Of a DNA stretch of 11,956 nt, positions 1-7,860 are shown one piece after another (positions within the stretch are counted from its first letter, which is position 1; each line of letters opens with the position of its first letter). The stretch is taken from NCBI GenBank assembly GCA_020345785.1, contig CP070771.1, forward strand, positions 3,757,874 to 3,769,829, written 5' to 3'. Under the pieces are notes generated by a model, which saw only the letters and a list, made by a program, of their open reading frames with translations, was not told the DNA's origin and ran no database searches. The translations under genes and the position numbers were made by a program. This stretch comes from Desulfobacterales bacterium. GTDB lineage: Bacteria > Desulfobacterota > Desulfobacteria > Desulfobacterales > JAFDCJ01.

Positions 1-1
1 C

Positions 2-532
2 GCCAGTTCCGGAACCGGTTTTTTGCAGGTTGCCAGCCTGCTGGTCCTGCTGGACCCGGATTACAAGAACAAACCGGTCGAGGAGAATAAGGCCTGGGAT
101 TTTCTGAAAGAATTGGACAAAAACATGGGCCAGTATATCAAGAGCGGGTCCAAACCGGCAAAGCTGACCGCTGCCGGGGAATATGCGGTGGGCTGTTCAT
201 TTGCATTCGTGTATTCCTCCCTGAAAAGGCAGGGTTCACCGGTTGCGCTGGTCATGCCCGAAGAGGGCGCCGGGTACGAACTCGAAGCCAATGCGCTGTT
301 AAAAGGCGCCAAGCATGAGGCCGCGGCCAAGAAATTTTTGGACTGGGCCATCAGCAAGAACGCCATGGAAGAATATGCCAAATTCAAACTGGGCGTCACG
401 TATCCGGGTATTCCCGGCCCCGCAGATTTGCCGGCGTTAGCAACCATTAAACTGGCCCCGATGGATTTCCCTTGGCAGTCTGAAAACCGCGCCAAGATTC
501 TGGAAGTCTGGCAGAGTCATTTCTTGAAATAA
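2..532 (+). CDS. Periplasmic substrate-binding protein of an ABC importer (5'-truncated)
   Basis: This is the C-terminal 176 residues of a periplasmic binding protein; the frame is open from the window edge, so the true start lies upstream. It begins in the Ser/Thr-rich hinge segment (ASSGTGF) that aligns with PRTSGTAF of the complete paralogue encoded at 6799-7860. The two also share the LDKNM.QY.KSG block, a P.EG.GYE block and a W..QNR/SENR..I...W.S.F C-terminal helix. The family (ferric iron / 2-aminoethylphosphonate / polyamine type binding proteins) captures a solute in the periplasm and delivers it to the membrane permease. The segment GEYAVGCSFAFVYSSLKR lies where FbpA carries its two adjacent iron-binding tyrosines and has no such pair. 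The substrate is therefore unassigned. It is followed by a terminator and then by ATPase and permease genes, which are its likely partners. It lacks the charged tail seen on the paralogue. Confidence 0.88.
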   Translation, partial: ASSGTGFLQVASLLVLLDPDYKNKPVEENKAWDFLKELDKNMGQYIKSGSKPAKLTAAGEYAVGCSFAFVYSSLKRQGSPVALVMPEEGAGYELEANALLKGAKHEAAAKKFLDWAISKNAMEEYAKFKLGVTYPGIPGPADLPALATIKLAPMDFPWQSENRAKILEVWQSHFLK

Positions 533-554
533 CCATACGCTGTAAACGCCATGC

Positions 555-597
555 AAAACTTCATAAATCCTCTGCGGAGGATTTATGAAGTTTTTTT
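555..597 (+). terminator. Strong rho-independent terminator after the binding-protein gene
   Basis: A perfect 18-bp stem (555-572 with 577-594) closes a 4-base TGCG loop and runs into a T tract at 591-597. It starts 22 bases after the stop codon. The stem has an A run on its left base and so could also act on the minus strand. It sits inside a three-gene importer cassette, so partial read-through would give more binding protein than ATPase and permease. That stoichiometry effect is an inference. Confidence 0.9.
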
Positions 598-677
598 GCT
601 TAGAATTTCATTGGACGAATGTCCGAAGTGACGCACTCGCAAGGGGATCCTCGACGGTTGTTTGAAAGGATATTTTT

Positions 678-1775
678 ATGGAAACCGCGTCCAAACAGCT
701 TGTTTTAGAAAACATTAGCAAACACTTCGGCTCGCTGGTGGCGGTTCAGGATGTTAATCTTGTCATTGAACCCGGTGAATTTATTTGCTTTTTAGGTCCG
801 AGCGGGTGTGGCAAAACCACCCTTTTGAGGATCATCACCGGTTTCGAGCAGCAGACAACCGGGAAGGTTATTTATGATGGCAAGGTGATCAACGATGTGA
901 TTCCGCAAAAAAGGGATTTTGGAATTGTTTTTCAATCCTATGCGTTGTTTCCGAACATGACGGTCCACCAGAACATCGCCTTCGGTTTGGAAATGCGAAA
1001 AATGCCGAAAAAACTGATTGATGAAAGAGTCGGTGACATACTCGAGCTGGTGGGACTGACCGAATGGGCCGGCCATTTTCCATCGCAACTCAGCGGTGGT
1101 CAACAGCAGCGGGTGGCACTGGGACGAGCGCTGGCCATCAAACCGAAAGTGTTGCTGCTGGATGAACCCTTGAGTGCGCTGGATGCCAAAATCCGGGTGC
1201 GCCTCAGAATCGTGATCAAGAAGCTACAGGAAGAGCTGGGTATTACCCTGATTTATGTCACCCATGACCAGGAAGAAGCGCTGGCGCTTGCGGATCGGGT
1301 CGCCATCATGCGTGATGGCCAGATTCGACAGATTGGTTCACCCTGGGAAATTTATAAAAAACCTAAAACAAGTTTTATTGCCGAATTTGTTGGGACCTCC
1401 AATTTCATCACCGGTAAAAAAGAAAATGGCAAAGTCAGATTCGGCCGACTGAAGTTGGCGGTTTCAAATCTGGACGACATCGACAGCGAGACGGTTTATC
1501 TGGCCATTCGACCTGAAAATATTGAATTGGTGGATGAGACCCTGTCGGCTGAAAACTATTTGCCTTCCAATGCCGTTGAAGTCGAAGCGGAAGTGATAAA
1601 TTTTCTCGGCGCGGTCGTAAGAGTGACTTTCACCTTAGAAGAAGAAGAAATGATCGTAGATATTGCGGAAAAGGAATTTGAAAGAATCAACTTAAAAAGA
1701 AAGGAAAAACTTAACCTCTATTTCCCGCCGGATGCGTTCCATGTGTATTCGGAGCTCTTTAGGAAACTTATATAA
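678..1775 (+). CDS. ABC importer ATP-binding protein (PotA/FbpC/PhnT class), cassette 1
   Basis: This 365-residue ATPase should energise the permease encoded just downstream, at the cytoplasmic face of the inner membrane. All core motifs are intact: Walker A GPSGCGKT (about residues 40-47), Q-loop in VFQSYALFP (Q86), signature LSGGQQQR (138-145), Walker B LLLDEP (159-164), D-loop SALD, and switch histidine in VTHDQEEA (H196). The C-terminal 90 or so residues contain RPENIEL and look like the TOBE-type regulatory domain usual in this class; total length is typical. The start at ATG 678 is supported by AAAGGA at 665-670 with 7 bases of spacing. It follows the terminator at 555-597 and precedes the permease by 76 bases. 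The form P..RD.GIVFQSYALFPN.TV resembles ATPases annotated as 2-aminoethylphosphonate transporters (PhnT2-like), but this resemblance does not prove the substrate. Confidence 0.93.
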   Translation: METASKQLVLENISKHFGSLVAVQDVNLVIEPGEFICFLGPSGCGKTTLLRIITGFEQQTTGKVIYDGKVINDVIPQKRDFGIVFQSYALFPNMTVHQNIAFGLEMRKMPKKLIDERVGDILELVGLTEWAGHFPSQLSGGQQQRVALGRALAIKPKVLLLDEPLSALDAKIRVRLRIVIKKLQEELGITLIYVTHDQEEALALADRVAIMRDGQIRQIGSPWEIYKKPKTSFIAEFVGTSNFITGKKENGKVRFGRLKLAVSNLDDIDSETVYLAIRPENIELVDETLSAENYLPSNAVEVEAEVINFLGAVVRVTFTLEEEEMIVDIAEKEFERINLKRKEKLNLYFPPDAFHVYSELFRKLI

Positions 1776-1791
1776 TGTTTCGGAATTTCTA

Positions 1792-1805
1792 CGCCGGTGT
1801 CGGCG
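1792..1805 (+). other. Small intercistronic hairpin between ATPase and permease genes
   Basis: A perfect 5-bp GC stem (CGCCG at 1792-1796, CGGCG at 1801-1805) with a GTGT loop lies 16 bases after the ATPase stop. No T tract follows, so it is unlikely to terminate. It may affect processing or translation of the permease; no function can be shown. Confidence 0.35.
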
Positions 1806-1851
1806 GGGAAAATATAGCAACTTTTAGGGGGTTCTGAACTCACTCTGCATC

Positions 1852-3564
1852 ATGAATACCTCGTCAAAAGCCGATGCCATAGCGACTTCTTACCAGATTT
1901 CTGCAACTCGGATGGAAATCGACCGATTCATTGTTCCCACCGTCACCGTTTTTATCGGCCTGATTCTTTGTTTTTTTATGCTCTTCCCCATTTCGGCGAT
2001 CCTAAAGTTGAGTTTTTTCAAAGGCGGCGAGTTCGGTCTAGCCAATTTCACCCTGGCCAATTTCCAAAAATATTTCACCACTTCCTACACCTTGAATGCG
2101 CTCTGGCACAGCCTGTATGTCTCAATCGCCACCACGATTATTGTCACCATCATTATTTTCTTTTACGCCTATGCGATGACGAGAACAACCATCGCCGGCA
2201 AAACTTTCTTCCGCAATGTCATCATGATGCCGCTGGTGGCACCCTCCATCGTCCAGGCCCTGGCTCTGATTTATCTGTTCGGCCGCAACGGGCTGATTAC
2301 CGCCCATCTGCTTAAAACCGAGTGGAGTATTTACGGAGCCACTGGAATTATCGTTTCCGAAGTTCTTTATTGTCTGCCCCATGCGTTTGTAATCTTGTAC
2401 ACGACCCTTTCGGCGGTGGATATCCGCCTGGACGAAGCCGCGGAAAGTCTGGGGGCCACGCCTTTCAAGGTGTTTACCCGCATTACGGTTCCGTCTTGCA
2501 AATACGGCATCTTCAGCGCCGCCGCCTTGACCTTTAATCTGACCATCACCGATTTCGGCAACCCGGTGGTCATCGGCGCCGATTATAACGTCCTGGCCAC
2601 TGAAATTTACGCCCAGGTGACCAATTTATATCGTTTTGATCTGGGAGCCACCATCAGCATCATACTGCTGGTACCTTCGATGATAGCATTTATGATGAAT
2701 TATTATATCTCCCGCAAGACATTCGCCATGATCAGCGGGGCGGCCAAACCAGTCATTCCACCGTCCCGGCCCCTGAAAAAGATTTCCTATACAGCTTATT
2801 GCAGCCTGATAACTTTCGCCATTTTTTTAGTCTTTGCCACCGTCATCATCGGCTCTTTTGTTAACATTTGGCCTTATGACTGGTCGCTGACCTTTAGGCA
2901 TTACAAATTCCCGTCCATCGGGGGATATTCTGCCATTTGGACCAGCGTGTGGGTTTCTCTAATCGTGGGAATTGCCGGTGCATTTGTTACACTGGTGGCA
3001 GGGTACGTCATGGAAAACCGCCGACCCTTTTTTAAACAGGGTATTTATCTTTTGTCGGTAATGCCGGCGGCGATCCCCGGACTCGTCATGGGGCTCGGCT
3101 ATATTTTGGCGTTTAACAAACCCTATTATTTTTTCTACGGGACGCCCTGGATCATTGTGATCAATATCGTGATCTGCAACTTTACCCTGGGTATATTGTC
3201 CAGTATCTCCAACCTGCGAAACATCGATCCCTCCATTGAGGAAGCCGCCATCAGTCTGGGTGGAGACACCATCCGGACGTTTTTCAGAATTATTTTCCCG
3301 CTTTCAAGGGTCGCGTTCTTCCAAAATTTTATATACTTTTTTATGCGGTCGATGACAACCATCAGTGCCGTGATTTTCCTGGTCTCAGCCACTGTTCATC
3401 TGGCTGCCATCGAAATCATCATGTTGGACAATGATGGTTGGACCGCAAGTGCCAATGCCATGTGTACCTGTATTATTGTGATTGTGCTGATGATGCTGGG
3501 TATTTTACAGATTGTCGCCAAAAAAACGGGCACCCGGCCGGAGGGACTGGTTTCGGAAGTTTAA
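1852..3564 (+). CDS. Fused two-domain ABC importer permease, cassette 1
   Basis: This 570-residue inner-membrane permease carries two homologous halves in one chain, so a single copy can form the full channel. Hydrophobic segments occur near residues 28-52, 85-110, 121-143, 162-186, 220-240, 265-285, 312-336, 362-386, 396-421, 431-451, 488-512 and 535-556. Two EAA loops, which dock the ATPase, are clear: EAAESLGATPFKVFTRITVP at about 195-214 and EAAISLGGDTIRTFFRIIFP at about 464-483. Fused permeases of this size are typical of the FbpB and PhnU2-like families. It ends in IVAKKTG, matching IIAKKTG in the paralogue encoded at 5095-6783. The start is uncertain. ATG 1852 is the first ATG after the in-frame stop at 1825-1827, but the only good Shine-Dalgarno-like run (AGGGGG, 1826-1831) lies 20 bases upstream. 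ATG 1912 is an alternative. Confidence 0.92.
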   Translation: MNTSSKADAIATSYQISATRMEIDRFIVPTVTVFIGLILCFFMLFPISAILKLSFFKGGEFGLANFTLANFQKYFTTSYTLNALWHSLYVSIATTIIVTIIIFFYAYAMTRTTIAGKTFFRNVIMMPLVAPSIVQALALIYLFGRNGLITAHLLKTEWSIYGATGIIVSEVLYCLPHAFVILYTTLSAVDIRLDEAAESLGATPFKVFTRITVPSCKYGIFSAAALTFNLTITDFGNPVVIGADYNVLATEIYAQVTNLYRFDLGATISIILLVPSMIAFMMNYYISRKTFAMISGAAKPVIPPSRPLKKISYTAYCSLITFAIFLVFATVIIGSFVNIWPYDWSLTFRHYKFPSIGGYSAIWTSVWVSLIVGIAGAFVTLVAGYVMENRRPFFKQGIYLLSVMPAAIPGLVMGLGYILAFNKPYYFFYGTPWIIVINIVICNFTLGILSSISNLRNIDPSIEEAAISLGGDTIRTFFRIIFPLSRVAFFQNFIYFFMRSMTTISAVIFLVSATVHLAAIEIIMLDNDGWTASANAMCTCIIVIVLMMLGILQIVAKKTGTRPEGLVSEV

Positions 3565-3604
3565 AGAACAGGGTACATCACCCCAGTTGGAATATCTTGA
3601 ATAA

Positions 3605-3736
3605 CAAATCTCAAATATCAAATAACAAATAACAAACAAATCACAATGACCGAAATTCAAAATTCCAAAGGTTTTGGTCATTGATTATTGGGATTTGAGA
3701 TTTATTTGTAATTTGGTGCTTGAAATTTGGGATTTC
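3605..3736. repeat. AT-rich palindromic element with 7-base-period arms
   Basis: The left arm (3605-3639) is five in-phase heptamers, four of them CAAATNN. A central hairpin pairs 3645-3655 with 3672-3682 (11 positions, one G-T) around a 16-base loop. The right arm carries the complementary NNATTTG heptamer in phase from 3702 to 3736, with one further copy at 3691-3697. An 11-bp perfect inverted pair joins 3606-3616 to 3693-3703. It fills most of the 212-base gap between two converging transporter operons, so transcripts from both sides would contain it. It could act as a bidirectional terminator or end-protecting structure, though T tracts are poor. I recall similar AT-rich repeats from deltaproteobacterial genomes, but this was not checked. 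Confidence 0.75.
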
Positions 3737-3776
3737 ATATATCAGTACTTGAAGCACCGGATGTTATTATCGGATC

Positions 3777-4874
3777 CTACCTACTCCTTTTTAATACATG
3801 AATCGAACGTGGCACCGTTACTTTAACCCGGTCATTTTTGCTGAATTTTTCAGATCCCCTGGGATTATAATGATCAATCACCATCTGCCTGTCGCCGAAA
3901 TTCACGGTATATTTGGCCAGGTTGCCGGCATACATTTGGCTTTCCACGATGCCGTGGAACGTATTGGGCCGTTCGGTTCCTTTTGACGGTGAAAGTGAAA
4001 GAGTTTCCGGTCGGATGACCAGCAAGACCCTATCCCCGGCCTTAATTTCTTTTTGATCATGCTCCAATAAGAGTTTACCGTAATCGGTGGTAACATACGA
4101 AGTATTTGTGTCCTCATCAATGGTAGCGACGGTCCCCACCAGAAAATTAACATATCCTACAAAGCCGGCGATAAACTCGTTGGCGGGTCGCTCATAGATA
4201 TCAATCGGCGAGCCGATCTGCTGGATGACCCCGTCATTGAGGACCAGAAGCCGGTCGGAAATGCTCATGGCCTCATACTGGTCGTGAGTGACAAAGATGG
4301 TGGTAATCCCGATTCGTTCCTGGATATTTCTGATCTCTTCGCGCATGACCACCCGCAGGTTGGCATCGAGGTTGGACAGCGGCTCGTCCAGCAGAAGCAC
4401 CTTGGGTTCCAGCGCGAGTGCTCTGGCCAAAGCGACGCGCTGCTGTTGTCCACCGCTGATGCGGTCGATGGTGCGATCTCCCAGGCCTTCCATATGGACC
4501 AGCGATAGAAGTTCTTCGACCCGCCTATCGATTTTTTCTTTGGGCCATTTTTGCAGTTTCAGCCCGAAGCCGATATTCTTTCTGACGTTCATGTGAGGAA
4601 AAAGCGCATAGCTTTGAAACACCATTTTGGTGTTGCGCATGTTTGGCGGTAATTTCCCGATATCCTCACCGTCTAGAATCACTTGTCCGGAAGTTGCCGT
4701 GGTGAAACCGCCCACAATTCTCAGCAAGGTCGTTTTACCGCACCCGCTCGGCCCCACAAATGTCAGCAATTCACCTTTGTCGATTTCAGCGGAAATCCCC
4801 TTCAGCACTTCCACCTCTCCAAAGCTTTTATAGATATCCCGCAATTCCAACATGGGCGTTTGGGCTGTTTGCAT
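3777..4874 (-). CDS. ABC importer ATP-binding protein (PotA/FbpC/PhnT class), cassette 2
   Basis: This 365-residue ATPase is the third gene of the minus-strand cassette and should drive the permease encoded at 5095-6783. Visible motifs are Walker A GPSGCGKT (41-48), Q-loop VFQSYALFPHM (Q87), signature ISGGQQQR (139-146, Ile replacing the usual Leu), Walker B LLLDEP (160-165), D-loop SNLD, and switch histidine in VTHDQYEA (H197). A TOBE-like C-terminal region follows from about residue 240, including VLLVIRPETLSLS. It is the same length as the cassette 1 ATPase but clearly diverged, so it is a paralogue and not a recent duplicate. The ATG at 4872-4874 is preceded on the minus strand by GGAG (4887-4890) with a 12-base spacer. 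The 220 bases separating it from the permease gene are unusually long for an operon and hold hairpins and a repeat. Confidence 0.93.
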   Translation of the reverse strand: MQTAQTPMLELRDIYKSFGEVEVLKGISAEIDKGELLTFVGPSGCGKTTLLRIVGGFTTATSGQVILDGEDIGKLPPNMRNTKMVFQSYALFPHMNVRKNIGFGLKLQKWPKEKIDRRVEELLSLVHMEGLGDRTIDRISGGQQQRVALARALALEPKVLLLDEPLSNLDANLRVVMREEIRNIQERIGITTIFVTHDQYEAMSISDRLLVLNDGVIQQIGSPIDIYERPANEFIAGFVGYVNFLVGTVATIDEDTNTSYVTTDYGKLLLEHDQKEIKAGDRVLLVIRPETLSLSPSKGTERPNTFHGIVESQMYAGNLAKYTVNFGDRQMVIDHYNPRGSEKFSKNDRVKVTVPRSIHVLKRSR

Positions 4875-4941
4875 AATACTATTTCACTCCGTTTACAATT
4901 ACTCCGCCCTGAGAAATAAGGTTTGATAAGAAGAAAATAAC

Positions 4942-4979
4942 CCTGGCCCAGAGGACCAGGTTTTCAAAGTTAGAATAAA
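4942..4979. repeat. Hairpin plus 26-bp repeat, copy 1 (between permease and ATPase genes)
   Basis: Bases 4954-4979 match 8491-8516 at 24 of 26 positions in the same orientation. On its left the repeat overlaps a GC-rich hairpin: 4942-4946 pairs with 4956-4960, and after one mismatch 4948-4949 pairs with 4953-4954 around an AGA loop. The copy at 8491 also has GC-rich hairpins directly on its left. The arrangement suggests a dispersed element and not chance, but only two copies are visible. Confidence 0.55.
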
Positions 4980-5045
4980 AAATATGCGCAGCATAAAGGT
5001 AATTAAGCCGCCGGGGCTCTGATCAAATAAGTTTCTTCAGTTTCC

Positions 5046-5086
5046 AAAAAAATCCTACATAACCCTGAAGGTGCTATTTTTCAGGG
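5046..5086 (-). terminator. Possible weak terminator or attenuator after the cassette 2 permease
   Basis: On the minus strand, 9 bases past the permease stop, CCCTGAA (5080-5086) pairs perfectly with TTCAGGG (5063-5069) across a 10-base loop. A run of seven T (complement of 5046-5052) follows after 10 intervening bases. That spacing is too long for a textbook terminator, so a partial terminator, attenuator or processing site is more likely. Confidence 0.4.
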
Positions 5087-5094
5087 CGGATTAA

Positions 5095-6783
5095 TTACAC
5101 TCCCTGCTTCTTGCTGACGTCGAGACCGGTTTTCTTGGCAATGATTTGAAGTACGCCCAGGGAAACGGCCACGATGGCAATGACTTTCATCGTTGTTGCC
5201 GATGCCAGGCCTAACTCCCCGAGCTGGGCCGTTAAGTAGATATATACCGATGCCAGGTCAAAGCCCGGTGTCACCAGAAAAATCACCGAGCTCAACGACA
5301 TCATGGTTGTCATAAAGGTATATATGAATCCCGCTACGAAAGCGGAAAACATGATCGGCAGAACAACTTTAAAAAAAATGGTTATAAAATCCGCACCCAA
5401 ATCCGCCGAGGCTTCTTCGATTTCGATACTGATCTGGTGCAGCTTGCTGATGCCGGCTTCGACACCCACTGCCAGGAAGCGAAACACACAGTTCAGGATA
5501 ATAATCCAAATGGTTCCGGTCATCAGAAATGGCGGGCGATTGAAAGCCATGATATAGCCGACGCCGATAACGGTGCCGGGAAGTGCGAAACCGGACAGGG
5601 CCACCATCTCCATGACATGCTTGCCGGGAAATTTTCCGCGCATGATCACATAGGCCAGCAAAGTGCCGACAATGGCACCGACCAGACCGGCACCCATAGA
5701 TACCTTGATGCTGTTCCAAATCGCAACGTTCGACTGCGTATTCAGGACGTGGTCGATAACAAAGGTATTATCCACGCCGACAATCTTGACGAATGATCCC
5801 AGCAGAATCACTCCGAAGCTCAGCAGCACCATCACGGCTACGGGGATGCTGACAGCCATAAAAGGGATTTTGATAAAAGGGGCCATTGGTTTTGGTTCGG
5901 AGGCCATGCCTTTGCCGGTAATCGTGGCATACCCCTTACCCCTTAAGACGTAGTTATGCAGAATGAATATCAGCACACAGGGTGTGATCAGCACCACAGA
6001 AAGCACGCTGGCCATGTTGAAGTCGCCTTCGCCGGTAATTGCCAAATAGGTGTCCACCGCCAGAAACGGTGTTCGGCCGCCGAGGATCGCGGGGTTGCCG
6101 AACTCCGCGATGGTCATCACAAAAACCAGCAGGGCCGCTTTCAACAGGCCGGGCGCTGCCAGCGGCACGGTGATGGACCGCACGATCCGAACCTCGGATG
6201 CCCCCATGTCGCTGGCCGTTTCTTCCAGGCTGGGGTTAAGGGAGTTTAAGACATTTTCAATCATCATGAATGACAACGGAAGAAATGCCAGGCATTGGGC
6301 TGATATGACCCCCGTCCAGCTGTAAATATTAAAATTCAGGTTCAGTAAATTGTTAATCAGCCCGTTTCTACCAAAGAGGGTGATCAAAGAAATGGAAAAG
6401 ATATAAGGTGGCGCTGCCAGAGGGAGCAAGGCACAAATCTTCAACGGTTTTCTCAGCCAAACCGGGCCTCGCGTGGTCAGATAGGCAAAACAGAAGCCGA
6501 CGATCACTAATATGATCATCGTCGAGAAACCTAGAATCAGGGTATTGAAAAGGGACCAGTAGTAAAAATTATAGCTTAAAAACTCGACGTAAAAGTCAAA
6601 TGTAAAACCGTCATCTCCCCAGAAGCTTTTCACCAGTACGCTGAAGATCGGGTAAAGCAGGAAGATGGCAAGAAGGGCAAACAGTGCTCCGGCAAAAACA
6701 TTGACCAGATTGGCATTGAAAAATGACCGAATCTTGTACCAAACACCCGCACCGGGCATGCTTTCGATTGCCGCTTCTGCCAC
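5095..6783 (-). CDS. Fused two-domain ABC importer permease, cassette 2
   Basis: This 562-residue inner-membrane permease has two fused halves. Hydrophobic segments fall near residues 27-52, 78-102, 115-137, 155-177, 210-229, 258-279, 305-332, 362-380, 394-414, 424-444, 476-503 and 531-548. The EAA loops are at about 187-207 (EETASDMGAS with a VRSITVP end) and 456-476 (EEASADLGAD with a FKVVLP end). The first departs from EAA by having Thr where the second Ala is usual. It shares FGRNGLI, EFGNP, GY.MAFN.P and AKKTG blocks with the permease at 1852-3564. The start is GTG 6783-6781, supported by GGAGG (6793-6797) with a 9-base spacer. A nearer ATG in another frame lies too close to that site. 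The binding-protein gene ends 15 bases upstream, so the two are co-transcribed and probably translationally coupled. Confidence 0.93.
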   Translation of the reverse strand: MAEAAIESMPGAGVWYKIRSFFNANLVNVFAGALFALLAIFLLYPIFSVLVKSFWGDDGFTFDFYVEFLSYNFYYWSLFNTLILGFSTMIILVIVGFCFAYLTTRGPVWLRKPLKICALLPLAAPPYIFSISLITLFGRNGLINNLLNLNFNIYSWTGVISAQCLAFLPLSFMMIENVLNSLNPSLEETASDMGASEVRIVRSITVPLAAPGLLKAALLVFVMTIAEFGNPAILGGRTPFLAVDTYLAITGEGDFNMASVLSVVLITPCVLIFILHNYVLRGKGYATITGKGMASEPKPMAPFIKIPFMAVSIPVAVMVLLSFGVILLGSFVKIVGVDNTFVIDHVLNTQSNVAIWNSIKVSMGAGLVGAIVGTLLAYVIMRGKFPGKHVMEMVALSGFALPGTVIGVGYIMAFNRPPFLMTGTIWIIILNCVFRFLAVGVEAGISKLHQISIEIEEASADLGADFITIFFKVVLPIMFSAFVAGFIYTFMTTMMSLSSVIFLVTPGFDLASVYIYLTAQLGELGLASATTMKVIAIVAVSLGVLQIIAKKTGLDVSKKQGV

Positions 6784-6792
6784 CTTTTCATT

Positions 6793-6797
6793 CCTCC
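6793..6797 (-). promoter_or_regulatory. Shine-Dalgarno site that fixes the GTG start of the cassette 2 permease
   Basis: On the minus strand GGAGG directly follows the binding-protein stop codon (6799-6801) and sits 9 bases before GTG 6783. An out-of-frame ATG at 6791-6789 is only one base from the site, too close to be used efficiently. This decides in favour of the GTG start and the permease frame. Confidence 0.8.
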
Positions 6798-6798
6798 T

Positions 6799-7860
6799 TT
6801 ACTGCTTCTTCTTGGCCTCTTCGGCTTCCTTCTGATCACCGACCTCCCTGGCTTTGGTGGTTTCCTTCATCATAAACTTACTTTTCCAGGTTTTGATGAT
6901 TTTACTGCGGTTCTGAACCGCCCAGTCGTGGTCAAGCTTAATAAATGTTGGTTTTGCGGCGCCATACAGTGCACTGGGAATACCCGGCCGGGGGGGAATG
7001 TATCCCATGGATGCCAGAAACGCGCTGGCATCTTTGGTGCCCAAGTAATCCATGATTTTCTTGGCCAAATCCAGCTTCTCAGTGCCTTTCAAAATGGTGC
7101 AATAGTTGCCCTCGTATCCGATGCCCTCCGCCGGAATCACCCACTGGATCGGATAGCCGTCATTAATTCTCTTCAGCACGTTTTCGTCCGCCGTGATACC
7201 GAGCAGAAATTCGCCTCGGCCGACGAGATCGGTGGGAGCGTTTCCGCTCTTGGTATACTGGGCCATGTTCTTGTCCAGCGCCTCAAGAAACTTCCACCCT
7301 TCTTTTTCGCCGTAAAGCTGCAAAAAGGAGTAGTTGATCATAAAGGCGGTGCCGGAAGTCCTGGGTGAGGGGGCGACAATCTGTCCTTTCCATTTGGGAT
7401 CCAGGAGCTCCTTCCAGCTCATCGGCATCCCGTAGCCTTTTTCAGCAAGCTTCACCTTGTTGCCGATCAATAAGAACGAGAAAGTCCCCAGCGCGTAATA
7501 ACTGCCGTCGGGTGACTTAAAGGCTGCATCGATATCTTCCCAGTTAGGAGATTTATAAGGGATATAATATCCCTTCTTGGTGCCGTCGATCGCCTGAGCC
7601 GCACCAAAGGACAATACCATATCGGCGTTAAATCTGGGAGCTTCCGACACGAGCCTGGCCCAGATCTCCCCCCATGAGAGGGTAATATTCTTGACCTCGA
7701 TCCCGAGCTCTTTCTGAATTCTGTCTGCCAGCGCTTCATTGACCTCACGCGAGAACCCCATATAAGCGCTAATCGATTCAGCGGCATGCAGGCCGCTGCC
7801 AACAGTGCCGAATGTCAGGACAAGAGCCAACGCTGCGATTGTTGCGAATCTGAATTTCAT
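6799..7860 (-). CDS. Periplasmic substrate-binding protein of an ABC importer, cassette 2
   Basis: This 353-residue protein is the first gene of the cassette and the complete homologue of the truncated one at the window start. A signal peptide is clear: positively charged MKFR, a hydrophobic core, and a likely cut after LHA near residue 26. No lipobox cysteine is present, so it should be soluble in the periplasm. The hinge motif PRTSGTAF is at 166-173, and P.EGIGYE at 243-250. The segment EFLLGITADENVLKRI (217-232), where FbpA has its adjacent iron-binding tyrosines, has none, which argues against classical ferric binding. The last 23 or so residues are a Lys/Glu-rich tail absent from the paralogue. 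The ATG at 7860 has an excellent AAGGAGGT site (7866-7873) with 5 bases of spacing. The substrate is unassigned; 2-aminoethylphosphonate or another small anion is possible. Confidence 0.92.
   Translation of the reverse strand: MKFRFATIAALALVLTFGTVGSGLHAAESISAYMGFSREVNEALADRIQKELGIEVKNITLSWGEIWARLVSEAPRFNADMVLSFGAAQAIDGTKKGYYIPYKSPNWEDIDAAFKSPDGSYYALGTFSFLLIGNKVKLAEKGYGMPMSWKELLDPKWKGQIVAPSPRTSGTAFMINYSFLQLYGEKEGWKFLEALDKNMAQYTKSGNAPTDLVGRGEFLLGITADENVLKRINDGYPIQWVIPAEGIGYEGNYCTILKGTEKLDLAKKIMDYLGTKDASAFLASMGYIPPRPGIPSALYGAAKPTFIKLDHDWAVQNRSKIIKTWKSKFMMKETTKAREVGDQKEAEEAKKKQ

Noticed and set aside
613..624. GGAC-GAAT-GTCC inverted repeat before the cassette 1 ATPase
   Set aside because: Four-base arms are expected by chance, and extension outward fails; not called an operator.
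3605..3639. Possible CRISPR array
   Set aside because: Units are contiguous 7-base repeats with no spacers and there are no cas genes.
5437..5953. Plus-strand open frames opposite the cassette 2 permease
   Set aside because: They are antisense to a well-supported permease and show no family features; they are frame shadows.
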